A stretch of 64,000 bases of DNA from Paenibacillus sp. 37 (GTDB lineage: Bacteria > Bacillota > Bacilli > Paenibacillales > Paenibacillaceae), in the NCBI RefSeq assembly GCF_008386395.1, contig NZ_CP043761.1, forward strand, positions 3,348,001 through 3,412,000, given 5' to 3'. The notes beneath the pieces are model-generated. The model had not been told where the DNA came from. It saw only the letters and a program-made list of their open reading frames with translations, and ran no database searches. Position 1 is the first letter of the stretch. Every line of letters begins with the position of its first letter. Position numbers and translations under genes: made by a program. Positions 39,718 to 47,984 of this stretch are shown here, one piece after another.

Positions 39718-40200
39718 ATGAGAAAGATGACAGTATCATTTTCACATCAGCCTGAAGGGTACGAATGTCCATTTTGTCGTATTTGGGGTATTGAGCGACC
39801 TGATCAGGGAACAAAACAAAGGGATATCATCTATCAGAATGAAAAGGTAACGGCATTTATAGCAGGCAAATGGTGGCCAAACAATAAAGGACATGTTCTT
39901 ATTGTTCCGAATCAACATTTCGAGAACATCTTTGAACTCCCTGCGGATTACGCTGTTGAAATTCACCACGCGGCTCAGCTTACAGCATTTGCAATGAAAA
40001 GTACATATGGATGTGATGGGATTTCGACACGGCAACATAATGAACCTGCTGGCAATCAAGACGTGTGGCATTATCATCTGCATGTTTACCCTAGATACGT
40101 GAATGATCAACTTTATCTGTATAATGGTTCTCAATCCGATCCTGATGAACGTGCTTTCTATGCTGATCAGTTGCGTTCTTGGATAAAGGAAAACATTTAA
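39718..40200 (+). CDS. HIT family hydrolase/adenylyltransferase-like protein
   Basis: This 160-aa protein has the histidine-triad motif HYHLHVY (His118, His120, His122) following NEPAGNQDVW and an N-terminal CPFCRIWG cysteine pair that often holds zinc. HIT proteins cleave nucleoside phosphoramidates or dinucleotide polyphosphates. The start is uncertain: ATG 39718 is only 4 nt after AAAGGAG, and ATG 39727 is 13 nt after it. It is monocistronic. Substrate unknown. Confidence 0.88.
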   Translation: MRKMTVSFSHQPEGYECPFCRIWGIERPDQGTKQRDIIYQNEKVTAFIAGKWWPNNKGHVLIVPNQHFENIFELPADYAVEIHHAAQLTAFAMKSTYGCDGISTRQHNEPAGNQDVWHYHLHVYPRYVNDQLYLYNGSQSDPDERAFYADQLRSWIKENI

Positions 40201-40328
40201 AGTCTAGCAGGCTGCTCATTTTTTGTTGAGTTATCGGGCAGATAAGGGGTTTTGAATTTGATATTCATGATAGAATGAGTTTGAATGGGGCAAATTAAAT
40301 AGTATATTTTATGATATGGGGGAAACCA

Positions 40329-40700
40329 ATGGAGACCTTTGCAGAATTTATAGCACGCATCGATAACCCGGAACACCAGGCACGAACGGAAGAAGTCTTG
40401 AACTGGATTACTGAAAAATTCCCGAATTTAAAGCAAAAAATAGCCTGGAACCAACCGATGTTTACTGACCATGATACCTTTATCATTGGCTTTAGTGTAT
40501 CCAAGCAACACTTGGCTGTTGCTCCCGAAAAGGCAGGAATTAATCGTTTTTCGGAAGAGATCACACAGGCGGGTTATGATCACACCAAAGAGTTGGTGCG
40601 GATGAAGTGGAAACAGGAGATTGATTTTTCGTTACTTGAGAGAATGATTGAGTTCAATATAAAGGATAAGGCAGAATGTTCAACATTCTGGCGCAAATAA
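40329..40700 (+). CDS. DUF1801 family (frataxin-like/YdhG) protein
   Basis: This 123-aa protein matches DUF1801, whose Bacillus member Fra/YdhG acts as an iron chaperone. Visible features are TFAEFIARIDNPEHQARTEEVLNWITEKFPNL, KIAWNQPMFTDHDTFIIGFSVSKQHLAVAPEKAGINRF, and a closing YDHTKELVRMKW. ATG 40329 lies 5 nt after GGGGGA; the upstream ATG 40311 is before the Shine-Dalgarno. It is monocistronic. The iron-donor role is known for a relative only. Confidence 0.82.
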   Translation: METFAEFIARIDNPEHQARTEEVLNWITEKFPNLKQKIAWNQPMFTDHDTFIIGFSVSKQHLAVAPEKAGINRFSEEITQAGYDHTKELVRMKWKQEIDFSLLERMIEFNIKDKAECSTFWRK

Positions 40701-40710
40701 ATCGCGATAT

Positions 40711-40757
40711 AAAAAGAAGACCCCAACTTCCGGATGTGGAAAGAGGAGGTCTTCTAT
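40711..40757. terminator. hairpin between DUF1801 and aldo/keto reductase genes
   Basis: AGAAGACC / GGTCTTCT arms around a 20-nt loop lie between convergent genes, with A and T runs on the flanks. Confidence 0.65.
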
Positions 40758-40774
40758 ATTTTAAGCAAAAACGA

Positions 40775-41755
40775 TTATTGAGCACCTACAACATGGTGAG
40801 GTATATAGGGCTCTTCAAGGAATGAGACGTCTTCTGAGGTCAACTTAACAGAAAGAGCACCTACCGCATCTTCCAGATGCGATATTTTGGTGGCACCGAT
40901 AATTGGTGCTACTACAGTGTCTTTTTGCAGCAACCACGCAAGTGCAATGTGAGTGCGAGGGACACCGTATTTTTCTGCAATGGATGCAACTCGTTCAACA
41001 ACAAGCCGATCCGCATCGCTAGTCGCATTGTACTTGGATTTCTGAACTTTGTCTGTCTCGGATCGAAGTGTTGATACGGACCAGTCACGGGTTAACCTGC
41101 CTGAAGCTAGGGGACTGTAGGGAGTTACACCAATCTTCTCTTCCTTGCATAAAGGCAACATTTCTCGTTCCTCTTCACGGTAGATGAGATTCAAGTGGTT
41201 TTGCATGGAGACAAACTTGGTCCAACCATTTTTCTCTGCTACATGTAATGCTTTTTGGAACTGCCAAGCGAACATGGCTGAAGCCCCAATATATCTAACT
41301 TTACCGGACTTCACCACATCATGTAAGGCTTCCATGGTTTCTTCAATAGGCGTATTGTAGTCCCAACGATGAATGATATAGAGATCCACATAATCGGTTT
41401 CCAATCGTTTCAGGCTTTTATCAATCTCACTCAGGATGGCTTTTCTGGAAAGCCCTGAACCGTTGGGTCCTTTATGCATTTGTCCGTGTACTTTGGTTGC
41501 AATGACAACCTCATCCCGATTTGCATAATCTTTTAACGCCCGACCAAGGTATTCCTCGCTTGTACCCAGAGAGTATACATTAGCTGTATCGAAGAAATTA
41601 ATGCCTAAATCCAACGCTTTTTTGATCACAGGGCGAGAATTTTCTTCATTCAGTACCCATTCATGAACCCATTTACTGGCATCCCCAAATCCCATACATC
41701 CCAAGCAAAATCGAGATACGTCCACGCCTGTGTTACCAAGTTTTGTATATTCCAT
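40775..41755 (-). CDS. aldo/keto reductase
   Basis: This 326-aa NADPH-dependent (alpha/beta)8 reductase has the Asp-Tyr-Lys-His set: FFDTANVYSLGTSEEYLGRAL (Asp, Tyr), VIATKV (Lys) and IIHRWD (His), plus SPLASGRLTR and a C-terminal PIIGATKISHLEDAVGAL coenzyme loop. It belongs to the YdhF/Tas/GSP69-like group that reduces aldehydes and ketones. The start ATG 41755 has AAAGGA about 12 nt upstream. It is monocistronic, converging with DUF1801. Substrate unknown. Confidence 0.92.
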   Translation of the reverse strand: MEYTKLGNTGVDVSRFCLGCMGFGDASKWVHEWVLNEENSRPVIKKALDLGINFFDTANVYSLGTSEEYLGRALKDYANRDEVVIATKVHGQMHKGPNGSGLSRKAILSEIDKSLKRLETDYVDLYIIHRWDYNTPIEETMEALHDVVKSGKVRYIGASAMFAWQFQKALHVAEKNGWTKFVSMQNHLNLIYREEEREMLPLCKEEKIGVTPYSPLASGRLTRDWSVSTLRSETDKVQKSKYNATSDADRLVVERVASIAEKYGVPRTHIALAWLLQKDTVVAPIIGATKISHLEDAVGALSVKLTSEDVSFLEEPYIPHHVVGAQ

Positions 41756-41880
41756 ATCATGTTCAAATCCTTTCTAGTGTTTATTATTTCCACCAGTATG
41801 GTGATCTATATACACATTATTATGTCATAACGAATGAACCAATCTGTACCACATTTCTATCAAAGTTTTGCCTAATCCTA

Positions 41881-41899
41881 TCAGATTCTCTGAATCTGA
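41881..41899. repeat. 8-bp inverted repeat upstream of aldo/keto reductase
   Basis: TCAGATTC-TCT-GAATCTGA is a perfect inverted repeat 126 bp before the aldo/keto reductase start. It may be an operator; no partner regulator is identified. Confidence 0.35.
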
Positions 41900-41925
41900 A
41901 TCAGTTGAGCCATTAAAGTTCTCCT

Positions 41926-41980
41926 ATAAAAAGAACAAGCCATGCGTTTCTCCGTTGGAGATTCAAATGGCTTGTTCATA
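41926..41980 (-). terminator. terminator of NmrA-like gene
   Basis: On the minus strand GAACAAGCCAT / ATGGCTTGTTC pair and are followed by TTTTTA. Confidence 0.85.
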
Positions 41981-41985
41981 AAATA

Positions 41986-42873
41986 TTATTTAATCATTGT
42001 TTGGTGAATCCAATCGCTTATTTTGGTTAATTTAAGATTGGCTTTGATGTTATCATCCAACTCTTGATACCGTGGAAGAAGATCTGTATGCCCATCAATC
42101 CATTGGTACAATCCTTTAAGACCTGCAGCTGTCTCACTTCCCAACAAAGGCTGAATCGCTGCTTCAAAATGATCAAAAGGTAGAGACATGAAGCTGATCT
42201 TTTCACCTAATACAGCACTGAATTGTTCCGCTAATTGTGCACCTGTCAGGGCTTCTAATCCCGGTGCTGGGATAATGCTTCCTGCCAATTCCGAATGAGT
42301 CAAGGCATAATAGTGGAATTGAGCTGCATCGTTTAAGCTAATCCAGGAGATCGGCTTGTCTGCTGGTACCGGGTAGGCCAAAACGCCATTGTTCAGTATT
42401 CCGGGAATCAGGAAGTTTTCCAAGTATACAATGGGTTCCACAATGATATATGGAAGACCACTTTGCTGCAATTCATGGATAACTTCACGTTTCAATTCAA
42501 TTCCTTTGGAATGGGTGATAGGGTCAGGAACATAGGTACCCGTGTTAACTACAATCAATTTAACGTTTGCCTGTATAGCAGCATCAATTGCATTTTTGGT
42601 ATATTGTCTGATCTTATCCGGATTGAACTCCACCGGCAGGTTTAGGAATACTTTACTTACACCTTCATGCGCCGCATGGAGCTGTTCTACATCTGATAGA
42701 TCCCCGATGAAAGCTTCAATGTTTTGTTCCTTTAATGTTTTGGCTGTTTCCTCATTTCGAGTAATCGTGCGAACCTCAAAACCGTGTTGAACGAGTAATT
42801 GAGCGACAGCGCCGCCTTGGGATCCCGATGCTCCATATACTAAAAATCGATCATTCTGTGTCATAGTGGTCAA
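41986..42873 (-). CDS. NmrA-like NAD(P)-binding protein
   Basis: This 295-aa protein is an atypical short-chain dehydrogenase of the NmrA/HSCARG group. It has an N-terminal Rossmann loop YGASGSQGGAVAQLL, the conserved EFNPDKIRQYTKNAIDAA segment, SGLPYIIVEPIVYLENFL and PISWISLNDAAQFHYYAL. Such proteins act as redox sensors or quinone/azo reductases; the catalytic Tyr-x-x-x-Lys is not evident. TTG 42873 is next to GAAAGGAAG; ATG 42864 is the alternative start. An HxlR gene lies upstream, and a GTATC/GATAC inverted repeat sits in the interval. Confidence 0.85.
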   Translation of the reverse strand: MTTMTQNDRFLVYGASGSQGGAVAQLLVQHGFEVRTITRNEETAKTLKEQNIEAFIGDLSDVEQLHAAHEGVSKVFLNLPVEFNPDKIRQYTKNAIDAAIQANVKLIVVNTGTYVPDPITHSKGIELKREVIHELQQSGLPYIIVEPIVYLENFLIPGILNNGVLAYPVPADKPISWISLNDAAQFHYYALTHSELAGSIIPAPGLEALTGAQLAEQFSAVLGEKISFMSLPFDHFEAAIQPLLGSETAAGLKGLYQWIDGHTDLLPRYQELDDNIKANLKLTKISDWIHQTMIK

Positions 42874-42979
42874 TAACTTCCTTTCAATATGTCATTGGAA
42901 TGGATGAGTTAACACTCAGCATTGACCTCAGCATAACGGATTTAGAATAGGAGCGTAAGTACGCACATTAATGATATAA

Positions 42980-42997
42980 AGTATCCCTTGAGATACT
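42980..42997. promoter_or_regulatory. inverted repeat, likely HxlR operator
   Basis: AGTATC-CCTTGA-GATACT lies in the gap between the HxlR gene and the NmrA-like gene it presumably controls. Confidence 0.4.
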
Positions 42998-43010
42998 ATG
43001 GGAAGGCGTT

Positions 43011-43328
43011 TTACATATGTTTTGATCCCCAATCACCTAGCTGAAACAAGATCGAAGTCAGGCTTTGTCCTTTTTCTGTAAGGGAATATTCGACTTTAGG
43101 TGGAACTACAGGGTGGGTAACACGGTTTATCAAACCAGCTTCTTCAAGTTCTCGTAATTGCCTGGTTAACGTGCGATGCGTAATGGGGTTAAGCATTTTT
43201 TGCAATTCATTGAATCGAATTGTTGAATGGAGGATGAGCCGATTTATAATTAATAGCTTCCATTTCCCACCAATCATATTGACTGCAAACTCAACAGGAC
43301 AACGGTCCTCCACAGGTTCTATATTCAT
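43011..43328 (-). CDS. HxlR family winged-helix regulator
   Basis: This 105-aa protein is a short HxlR regulator: CPVEFAVNMIGGKWKLLIINRL, RFNELQKMLNPITHRTLTRQLRELEEAGLINRVTHPVVPPKVEYSLTEKG. It retains the N-terminal Cys (Cys9 in EDRCPVEF) used for thiol redox sensing in YodB/HypR-like members, which the other HxlR regulator in this window lacks. AGGAGGG lies 10 nt before the ATG. It is co-oriented with and upstream of the NmrA-like gene, the typical regulator/target pairing for quinone or electrophile responses. Confidence 0.9.
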   Translation of the reverse strand: MNIEPVEDRCPVEFAVNMIGGKWKLLIINRLILHSTIRFNELQKMLNPITHRTLTRQLRELEEAGLINRVTHPVVPPKVEYSLTEKGQSLTSILFQLGDWGSKHM

Positions 43329-43442
43329 GTTTATGTATCCCTCCTAAAACATCAACTCATGTTTCATGTTTCGTTCATTTTATCGAATTTATAAAGGGGT
43401 GTATAGCTTACCACATTCAGGGTATGAACCATGCCCGAGACA

Positions 43443-43481
43443 TAAAAAAAGATGCCCTCAGTGTAGCTCAAGGGACATCTT
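43443..43481 (-). terminator. minus-strand terminator of the small antisense unit
   Basis: On the minus strand AAGATG(T)CCCT / AGGGCATCTT pair with a single-base bulge and run into TTTTTTT. No annotated minus-strand gene lies to its right except the small unit at 43558-43647. Confidence 0.75.
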
Positions 43482-43528
43482 ATTTAATATAAATTATTGT
43501 TCAACTCAGACAGAACAGAAAAAAAGCA

Positions 43529-43557
43529 TTGAACGTGAAAAAAAGCCATGATATAAT
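43529..43557 (+). promoter_or_regulatory. sigma-A promoter of helD
   Basis: TTGAAC (43529-43534), 17-bp spacer, TATAAT (43552-43557) with a TGA extension. It gives a leader of about 130 nt to helD. Confidence 0.65.
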
Positions 43558-43602
43558 CTATAGCGCAATTGACATTTCTATTGATTGTAAAGGATGAATC
43601 AT
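43558..43602 (-). CDS. possible 14-aa peptide antisense to helD leader
   Basis: The minus strand reads AGGAGAAATA-ATG followed by 14 codons (MIHPLQSIEMSIAL) and TAG. It has a strong ribosome binding site, its own promoter (43619-43647) and its own terminator (43443-43481). It is too short for family recognition. It could encode a peptide or only mark an antisense RNA against the helD leader. Confidence 0.35.
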   Translation of the reverse strand: MIHPLQSIEMSIAL

Positions 43603-43618
43603 TATTTCTCCTAATTTA

Positions 43619-43647
43619 ATTTTACATCCGACATTCCGATTTGTCAA
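43619..43647 (-). promoter_or_regulatory. sigma-A promoter on the minus strand
   Basis: Minus-strand TTGACA (43647-43642), exactly 17 bp, TAAAAT (43624-43619). It faces the helD promoter and would make a short transcript overlapping the helD 5' leader. Confidence 0.6.
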
Positions 43648-43694
43648 TGCTCTTTTTTTGGTCCTAATAAATGGAAAAGGGAGTGGACTCATTC

Positions 43695-46109
43695 ATGGAT
43701 AAAACAGTGGAATGGAAGTTGGAAGAGGAACGACTAGTGCAGGTGAGGAACAAACTTCAGGCACGACTCGACGAATTAGAACCGAAGGTTGCAGGACTGC
43801 ATGAACAGGCTGCCGAAATTCGTAAACGCTTTTGGGAAGAAGTGACGATTAATACGGGTTCGTACACGGATTTTGAAGATGCATTTTATACCATTAATCA
43901 GCAGTCCAGAGTGTTGGCCGAGAGGGAGCGCGGGCACAAGCTGTTAACACAACAATGGAAAAATACAAAGAGACTGCTTCCAACGCCGTATTTTGGCCGT
44001 TTCGACTATAAGGAAAAAGGCATGACATTGACGGAACAGATCTACATCGGCGTATCATCCTTCATGGATGAAGATGGATTGAACTTTCTAATCTATGACT
44101 GGCGTACGCCAATTGCGAGTCTGTACTATGATCACTCTCCCGGACCAGCTAGTTATGACACACCTTCAGGACGAATCGACGGAAAGATGGAGCTCAAGCG
44201 TCAATTCCAGATTCAACATGGGCAGCTTCATAGCATGTTTGATTCAACTGAGACGATTGGTGACGAATTGTTGCAGCAAGTGCTCGCCAAGGGTGCAGAC
44301 TCACAAATGAAGAGCATTGTAGCAACAATCCAGAAGGAACAAAACGCCATTATCCGTGATGACCGAAGCCGAATGCTTATCGTTCAAGGGGCAGCTGGCA
44401 GTGGCAAGACGTCAGCTGCGTTACAGCGAGTGGCCTACTTACTATACAAACACCGCCAGACCGTCAAAGCAGATCAGATTGTGCTTTTCTCGCCGAATCC
44501 GATGTTTACCAGTTATATTTCCACCGTGCTTCCGGAACTTGGCGAAGAGAACATGCAGCAGACAACTTTCCAGGAATATCTGAATTATTGGTTGGATTCC
44601 TCCTTACGACCAGAGGATGCCTTTGATCAGATTGAATATGTGCTGACAGCTCAGAATGATCCGGGATATGAAGCTCGTCTGGAGGCGATTAAGTACAAAG
44701 CTTCCGAGACATTCCTGCAAGTGCTCCAAAACTACGGTAAGTGGTTAGGAAGAGAGGGGATGCGGTTTAACGGGATTCAATTTCGGGGACGTGAATTCAT
44801 CACTGCGGACCGAATTAAGACTCAATTTTACAGTTTGGATCAAAATCTTACCTTGTCCAACCGTATTCTTCTTTTGCAGGAATGGTTGTTGAGAGAACTT
44901 GTCTCGCTGGAACGTCTGGAACGGGAAGCAGACTGGGTTCAGGAGGAATTGAATTATCTGGACACGGATGAGTATGTGGAAGCTTTCCGCATGTTGCACA
45001 AAGAAAAGCCTGTGTTCGATGTAGCGGAAAAATACGCAGCACGAGATAACGGTAATAACAGCGCAGAGCAAGATGAGGGTGCCTTTAACTTTGGAGTGCG
45101 GGAAGAGGAGTTGCTTCGTCAGAAACTGGTGAAAGATATGTTTAAACCTTTAAGAAAGAGTGTGCGGAAATTCCAGTTCGTGGATGTGAAAGGGATATAC
45201 GAACAACTATTTGTAGATGAAGCCGCTTATCGGGAACAAACGAATGGGGCAATCCCCCCACAGCACTGGCCTGAGATTTGTAAACAGACCAAGGCCATGA
45301 TCCTTCAGAACAAGCTGTTCCATGAGGATGCTACTCCGTATTTATATGTAAAAGAGATGATCGAAGGCGTCCGGACGAACACAGAGATTCGTTATGTCTT
45401 TGTCGATGAAGGCCAGGATTATTCGGCGTTTCAATACGAATATCTGAAGAAACTGTTTCCTCGTGCTCGCATGACAGTGCTGGGGGATTTCGGGCAAGCG
45501 ATTTTTATGCAGGCTACGGATTTGGCAGCATCCAACTCGCCACTAGTTCACCTTTACGGAGAAGCCGATACTACATTGATACGGCTCGTACGCAGTTATC
45601 GCTCAACCAAAGAGATTGTTGAATTCACGAGACAGATGTTACCAGGTGGAGAAGAGATCAGACCCTTTGAAAGGGGAGATCAGAAGCCTCTTTTAACAGG
45701 ATTGAAGGACGAAAAGCAGCGTGGTGCGCAGATTATCGCAGACATTGCCGCGCTTAAGGCAGAGGGGTTTGATTCCATCGCTGTGATTACGAAGACCGCG
45801 GCTGAAAGCCGTGACGCCTATGAAAGGTTGCAAAGTCAAGGCGGCGAAGGGTTGCAGCTCATAACAAAGGACACACAGATTTTCGAAAAAGGAATCATGG
45901 TTATTCCTGTGTACCTCGCGAAAGGCGTTGAGTTCGATGCTGTCCTGGTCTATGATGCTTCACCCGTTGATTACAGCCAGGAATATGATCGCAAGCTTCT
46001 GTATACGGCATGTACACGGGCCATGCACCGACTTCATCTATATACAGTGAGTGACTGGTCACCATTTGTGCAGGCGTTACCTGCGAATCTGTATGACATA
46101 AAATCATAA
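43695..46109 (+). CDS. helD: RNA polymerase recycling ATPase HelD (UvrD-like)
   Basis: This 804-aa superfamily 1 ATPase resembles Bacillus HelD, which removes stalled or post-termination RNA polymerase from DNA. The N-terminal ~150 residues begin with a long coiled-coil arm (EWKLEEERLVQVRNKLQARLDELEPKVAGL) and RFDYKEKG, GRIDGK segments. Walker A is QGAAGSGKTSAALQRVAYLLYK (Gly232 on). Later motifs are YVFVDEGQDYSAFQYEYLKKLFP (Walker B), GDFGQAI, and C-terminal YTACTRAMHRL. The start chosen is ATG 43695, 11 nt after GGGAG; ATG 43671 lacks a Shine-Dalgarno. A terminator follows. Confidence 0.9.
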   Translation: MDKTVEWKLEEERLVQVRNKLQARLDELEPKVAGLHEQAAEIRKRFWEEVTINTGSYTDFEDAFYTINQQSRVLAERERGHKLLTQQWKNTKRLLPTPYFGRFDYKEKGMTLTEQIYIGVSSFMDEDGLNFLIYDWRTPIASLYYDHSPGPASYDTPSGRIDGKMELKRQFQIQHGQLHSMFDSTETIGDELLQQVLAKGADSQMKSIVATIQKEQNAIIRDDRSRMLIVQGAAGSGKTSAALQRVAYLLYKHRQTVKADQIVLFSPNPMFTSYISTVLPELGEENMQQTTFQEYLNYWLDSSLRPEDAFDQIEYVLTAQNDPGYEARLEAIKYKASETFLQVLQNYGKWLGREGMRFNGIQFRGREFITADRIKTQFYSLDQNLTLSNRILLLQEWLLRELVSLERLEREADWVQEELNYLDTDEYVEAFRMLHKEKPVFDVAEKYAARDNGNNSAEQDEGAFNFGVREEELLRQKLVKDMFKPLRKSVRKFQFVDVKGIYEQLFVDEAAYREQTNGAIPPQHWPEICKQTKAMILQNKLFHEDATPYLYVKEMIEGVRTNTEIRYVFVDEGQDYSAFQYEYLKKLFPRARMTVLGDFGQAIFMQATDLAASNSPLVHLYGEADTTLIRLVRSYRSTKEIVEFTRQMLPGGEEIRPFERGDQKPLLTGLKDEKQRGAQIIADIAALKAEGFDSIAVITKTAAESRDAYERLQSQGGEGLQLITKDTQIFEKGIMVIPVYLAKGVEFDAVLVYDASPVDYSQEYDRKLLYTACTRAMHRLHLYTVSDWSPFVQALPANLYDIKS

Positions 46110-46148
46110 TCCATATGTAAATCCATTCTCAATGAAGGACCAAAGAAA

Positions 46149-46193
46149 GATGCTCGGAGCCTTTTTTCAAAGGTTATCGGGCATCCTTTTTTT
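46149..46193 (+). terminator. rho-independent terminator after helD
   Basis: GATGCTCG / CGGGCATC arms with an inner CCTTTTTTCAAAGG element, then TTTTTTT. Confidence 0.8.
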
Positions 46194-46221
46194 ATGAAGA
46201 TATGAATCATAAAAGTTATTC

Positions 46222-46250
46222 TTTACTGATCGTTCCCGATGTGATAAGTT
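46222..46250 (+). promoter_or_regulatory. dehydrogenase promoter with shared TetR operator
   Basis: TTTACT (46222-46227), 17-bp spacer, TAAGTT (46245-46250). Bases 46222-46243 are identical to 37168-37189 in front of the TetR gene. Confidence 0.7.
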
Positions 46251-46260
46251 GTTATTGGGA

Positions 46261-46286
46261 GTTATGAGAATGATCATTCCCATAAC
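46261..46286. promoter_or_regulatory. 26-bp palindrome between promoter and dehydrogenase start
   Basis: A near-perfect palindrome centred on GAATGATCATTC, with outer arms GTTATG and CATAAC and two mismatched symmetric positions, lies downstream of the promoter. It is a second probable operator. Confidence 0.5.
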
Positions 46287-46330
46287 AGCTCGAAAATAAA
46301 TAAATTCTCAATGAGAGGGAGTAATATTAA

Positions 46331-47035
46331 ATGAATATTTCCAAACAAGTTGCTATTGTAAGTGGGGCTAATCGAGGGTTGGGCAAGGAACTTGCTCTTG
46401 AATTGCTGGCGCGGGGAACAAAAGTTTACGCTGGCGCAAGAAATCCTGAATCCATTGATCTGCCGGGGGCTATTCCACTGCAACTCGATATTACTGATCC
46501 ACAATCTGTCATGGCTGCAGCTGAGGTAGCTAGTGATGTAACCCTTCTAATCAATAATGCTGGTTCCGCTACAGGTGCTTCTCTGCTCACAGGTGAGCTG
46601 AACGATATTCACTTGGAGTTCAATACACATGTATTCGGTACGCTTTCAATGATTCGTGCGTTTGCACCGGTGATAGAGAAGAATGGAGGCGGTTCGATAC
46701 TGAATATCCTGTCTGCTCTATCTTGGCTCAGCCTTGGTAACTCAGGAGCATATTCAGCTGCAAAATCCGCTCAGTGGGGAATTACGAATGCATTACGTCT
46801 GGAATTAGCCCCTAAGAACGTTAGCGTTGCCGGATTGCACGTGGCGTTCATGGATACGGATATGACGGCAGGTATCGACGCACCAAAAACGAGCCCAACG
46901 GATATTGCCAAAATTGCAATAGATTCCATCGAAGCGGATCTCTACGAGATTATTGCTGATGATACCAGCCGGAATGTACAACAGGGTCTTGCTGGTGGTG
47001 TTGCTGCCCTTTACCCGCAATTGTTTCAAAAATAA
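46331..47035 (+). CDS. short-chain dehydrogenase/reductase
   Basis: This 234-aa classical SDR has the cofactor loop SGANRGLGKELA (the first Gly of TGxxxGxG is preceded by Ser), LLINNAGSATG, the catalytic Ser in LNILSALSWLS, and YSAAK. It lacks a long C-terminal extension. NADP preference is suggested by the basic AGARNPES loop. RBS GAGGGAG lies about 10 nt before ATG 46331. The promoter shares the TetR element, so it is likely a repressed detoxifying reductase. Substrate unknown. Confidence 0.9.
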   Translation: MNISKQVAIVSGANRGLGKELALELLARGTKVYAGARNPESIDLPGAIPLQLDITDPQSVMAAAEVASDVTLLINNAGSATGASLLTGELNDIHLEFNTHVFGTLSMIRAFAPVIEKNGGGSILNILSALSWLSLGNSGAYSAAKSAQWGITNALRLELAPKNVSVAGLHVAFMDTDMTAGIDAPKTSPTDIAKIAIDSIEADLYEIIADDTSRNVQQGLAGGVAALYPQLFQK

Positions 47036-47069
47036 AGAGGTGTAGATGCATTTTCACGCTATAAATAAA

Positions 47070-47098
47070 GCAACCCCCACCAGATAGGTGGGGGTTGA
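47070..47098. terminator. bidirectional terminator between dehydrogenase and sugar permease
   Basis: CAACCCCCACC / GGTGGGGGTTG, an 11-bp perfect stem, lies between convergent genes. Confidence 0.85.
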
Positions 47099-47152
47099 GT
47101 ACGTCATGAATTCTCCAATTCCATTCCTTCAAGAACGGTGAGAATATGAGGT

Positions 47153-47983
47153 TTAACCTTTAACTGCACCGGCAGTAAGGCCGCTGACGATATATTTTTG
47201 CCCGAATAGATACAGGATGAATACAGGCAGGGAAGTAAGCACGAGATTAGCGAAGATCAGGTTCCAGTCCCGGCTATATTTGCCGTAGAAATTGTAGATC
47301 GATAGTGGCATCGTCCAGGTGGAACTGTCTGTCAGGAAGTACACCGGAATCGTGATGTCATTCCAGACGGACATGAACACCATGATGGCTACCGTTGCGT
47401 TAACGGGCAGGATGAGCGGTGTGACGATGCGGAAGAACACCCCGAACACACTTGCTCCTTCCAGAAATGCCACTTCGTCCAGCGCTCGTGGAATGGTTTT
47501 GATAAATCCACTATACAAGAAGACACTGAAGGCTGTATTTAACGCGGCGTAGATCAGGATAACACTTGTGATGCTGCCGTAGAATCCCAATCCCTGTACA
47601 ACACGAATGGTCGTAATAATCGACATTGGTGCAATCAGTCCCATGAAGAAATACATGTAGATCGTGCCGGATAGTTTGGTTTCCCGACGTGCCAGAATGA
47701 ATGCCGCTGCCGAAGAGGCAACGATATTAATAATGGAAGATACGCCAGTAATCAAAATGCTGTTGAAGAACGCTCGCGACAGACCGCCTTCCTGGAAGAC
47801 ACGAACATAGTTCGAGAACTGCCATGTTTCCGGAAAACTCAGGGAGAAGCTAAGCACTTCGGCGCTGGTTTTGAATGAACCAAAGATCAGAATGACAAGC
47901 GGCAACAGAACGATAAGAGAGGCCAGAATCAGGAAACCTTCCACGATATAGTTGCGGATGGCGAGTTTGCGTGTATAGCCCAT
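47153..47983 (-). CDS. sugar ABC transporter permease (MalG-like)
   Basis: This 276-aa CUT1 permease has six predicted helices and the EAA loop IPRALDEVAFLEGASVFGVFFRIVTPLILP with the docking glycine. The C-terminus is the typical QKYIVSGLTAGAVKG of AraQ/MalG-like subunits. AAGGAGG is inside the end of the upstream permease, and only one base separates the two genes. It is the last gene of a three-gene importer operon. No ATPase is encoded. Confidence 0.92.
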   Translation of the reverse strand: MGYTRKLAIRNYIVEGFLILASLIVLLPLVILIFGSFKTSAEVLSFSLSFPETWQFSNYVRVFQEGGLSRAFFNSILITGVSSIINIVASSAAAFILARRETKLSGTIYMYFFMGLIAPMSIITTIRVVQGLGFYGSITSVILIYAALNTAFSVFLYSGFIKTIPRALDEVAFLEGASVFGVFFRIVTPLILPVNATVAIMVFMSVWNDITIPVYFLTDSSTWTMPLSIYNFYGKYSRDWNLIFANLVLTSLPVFILYLFGQKYIVSGLTAGAVKG

Positions 47984-47984
47984 G

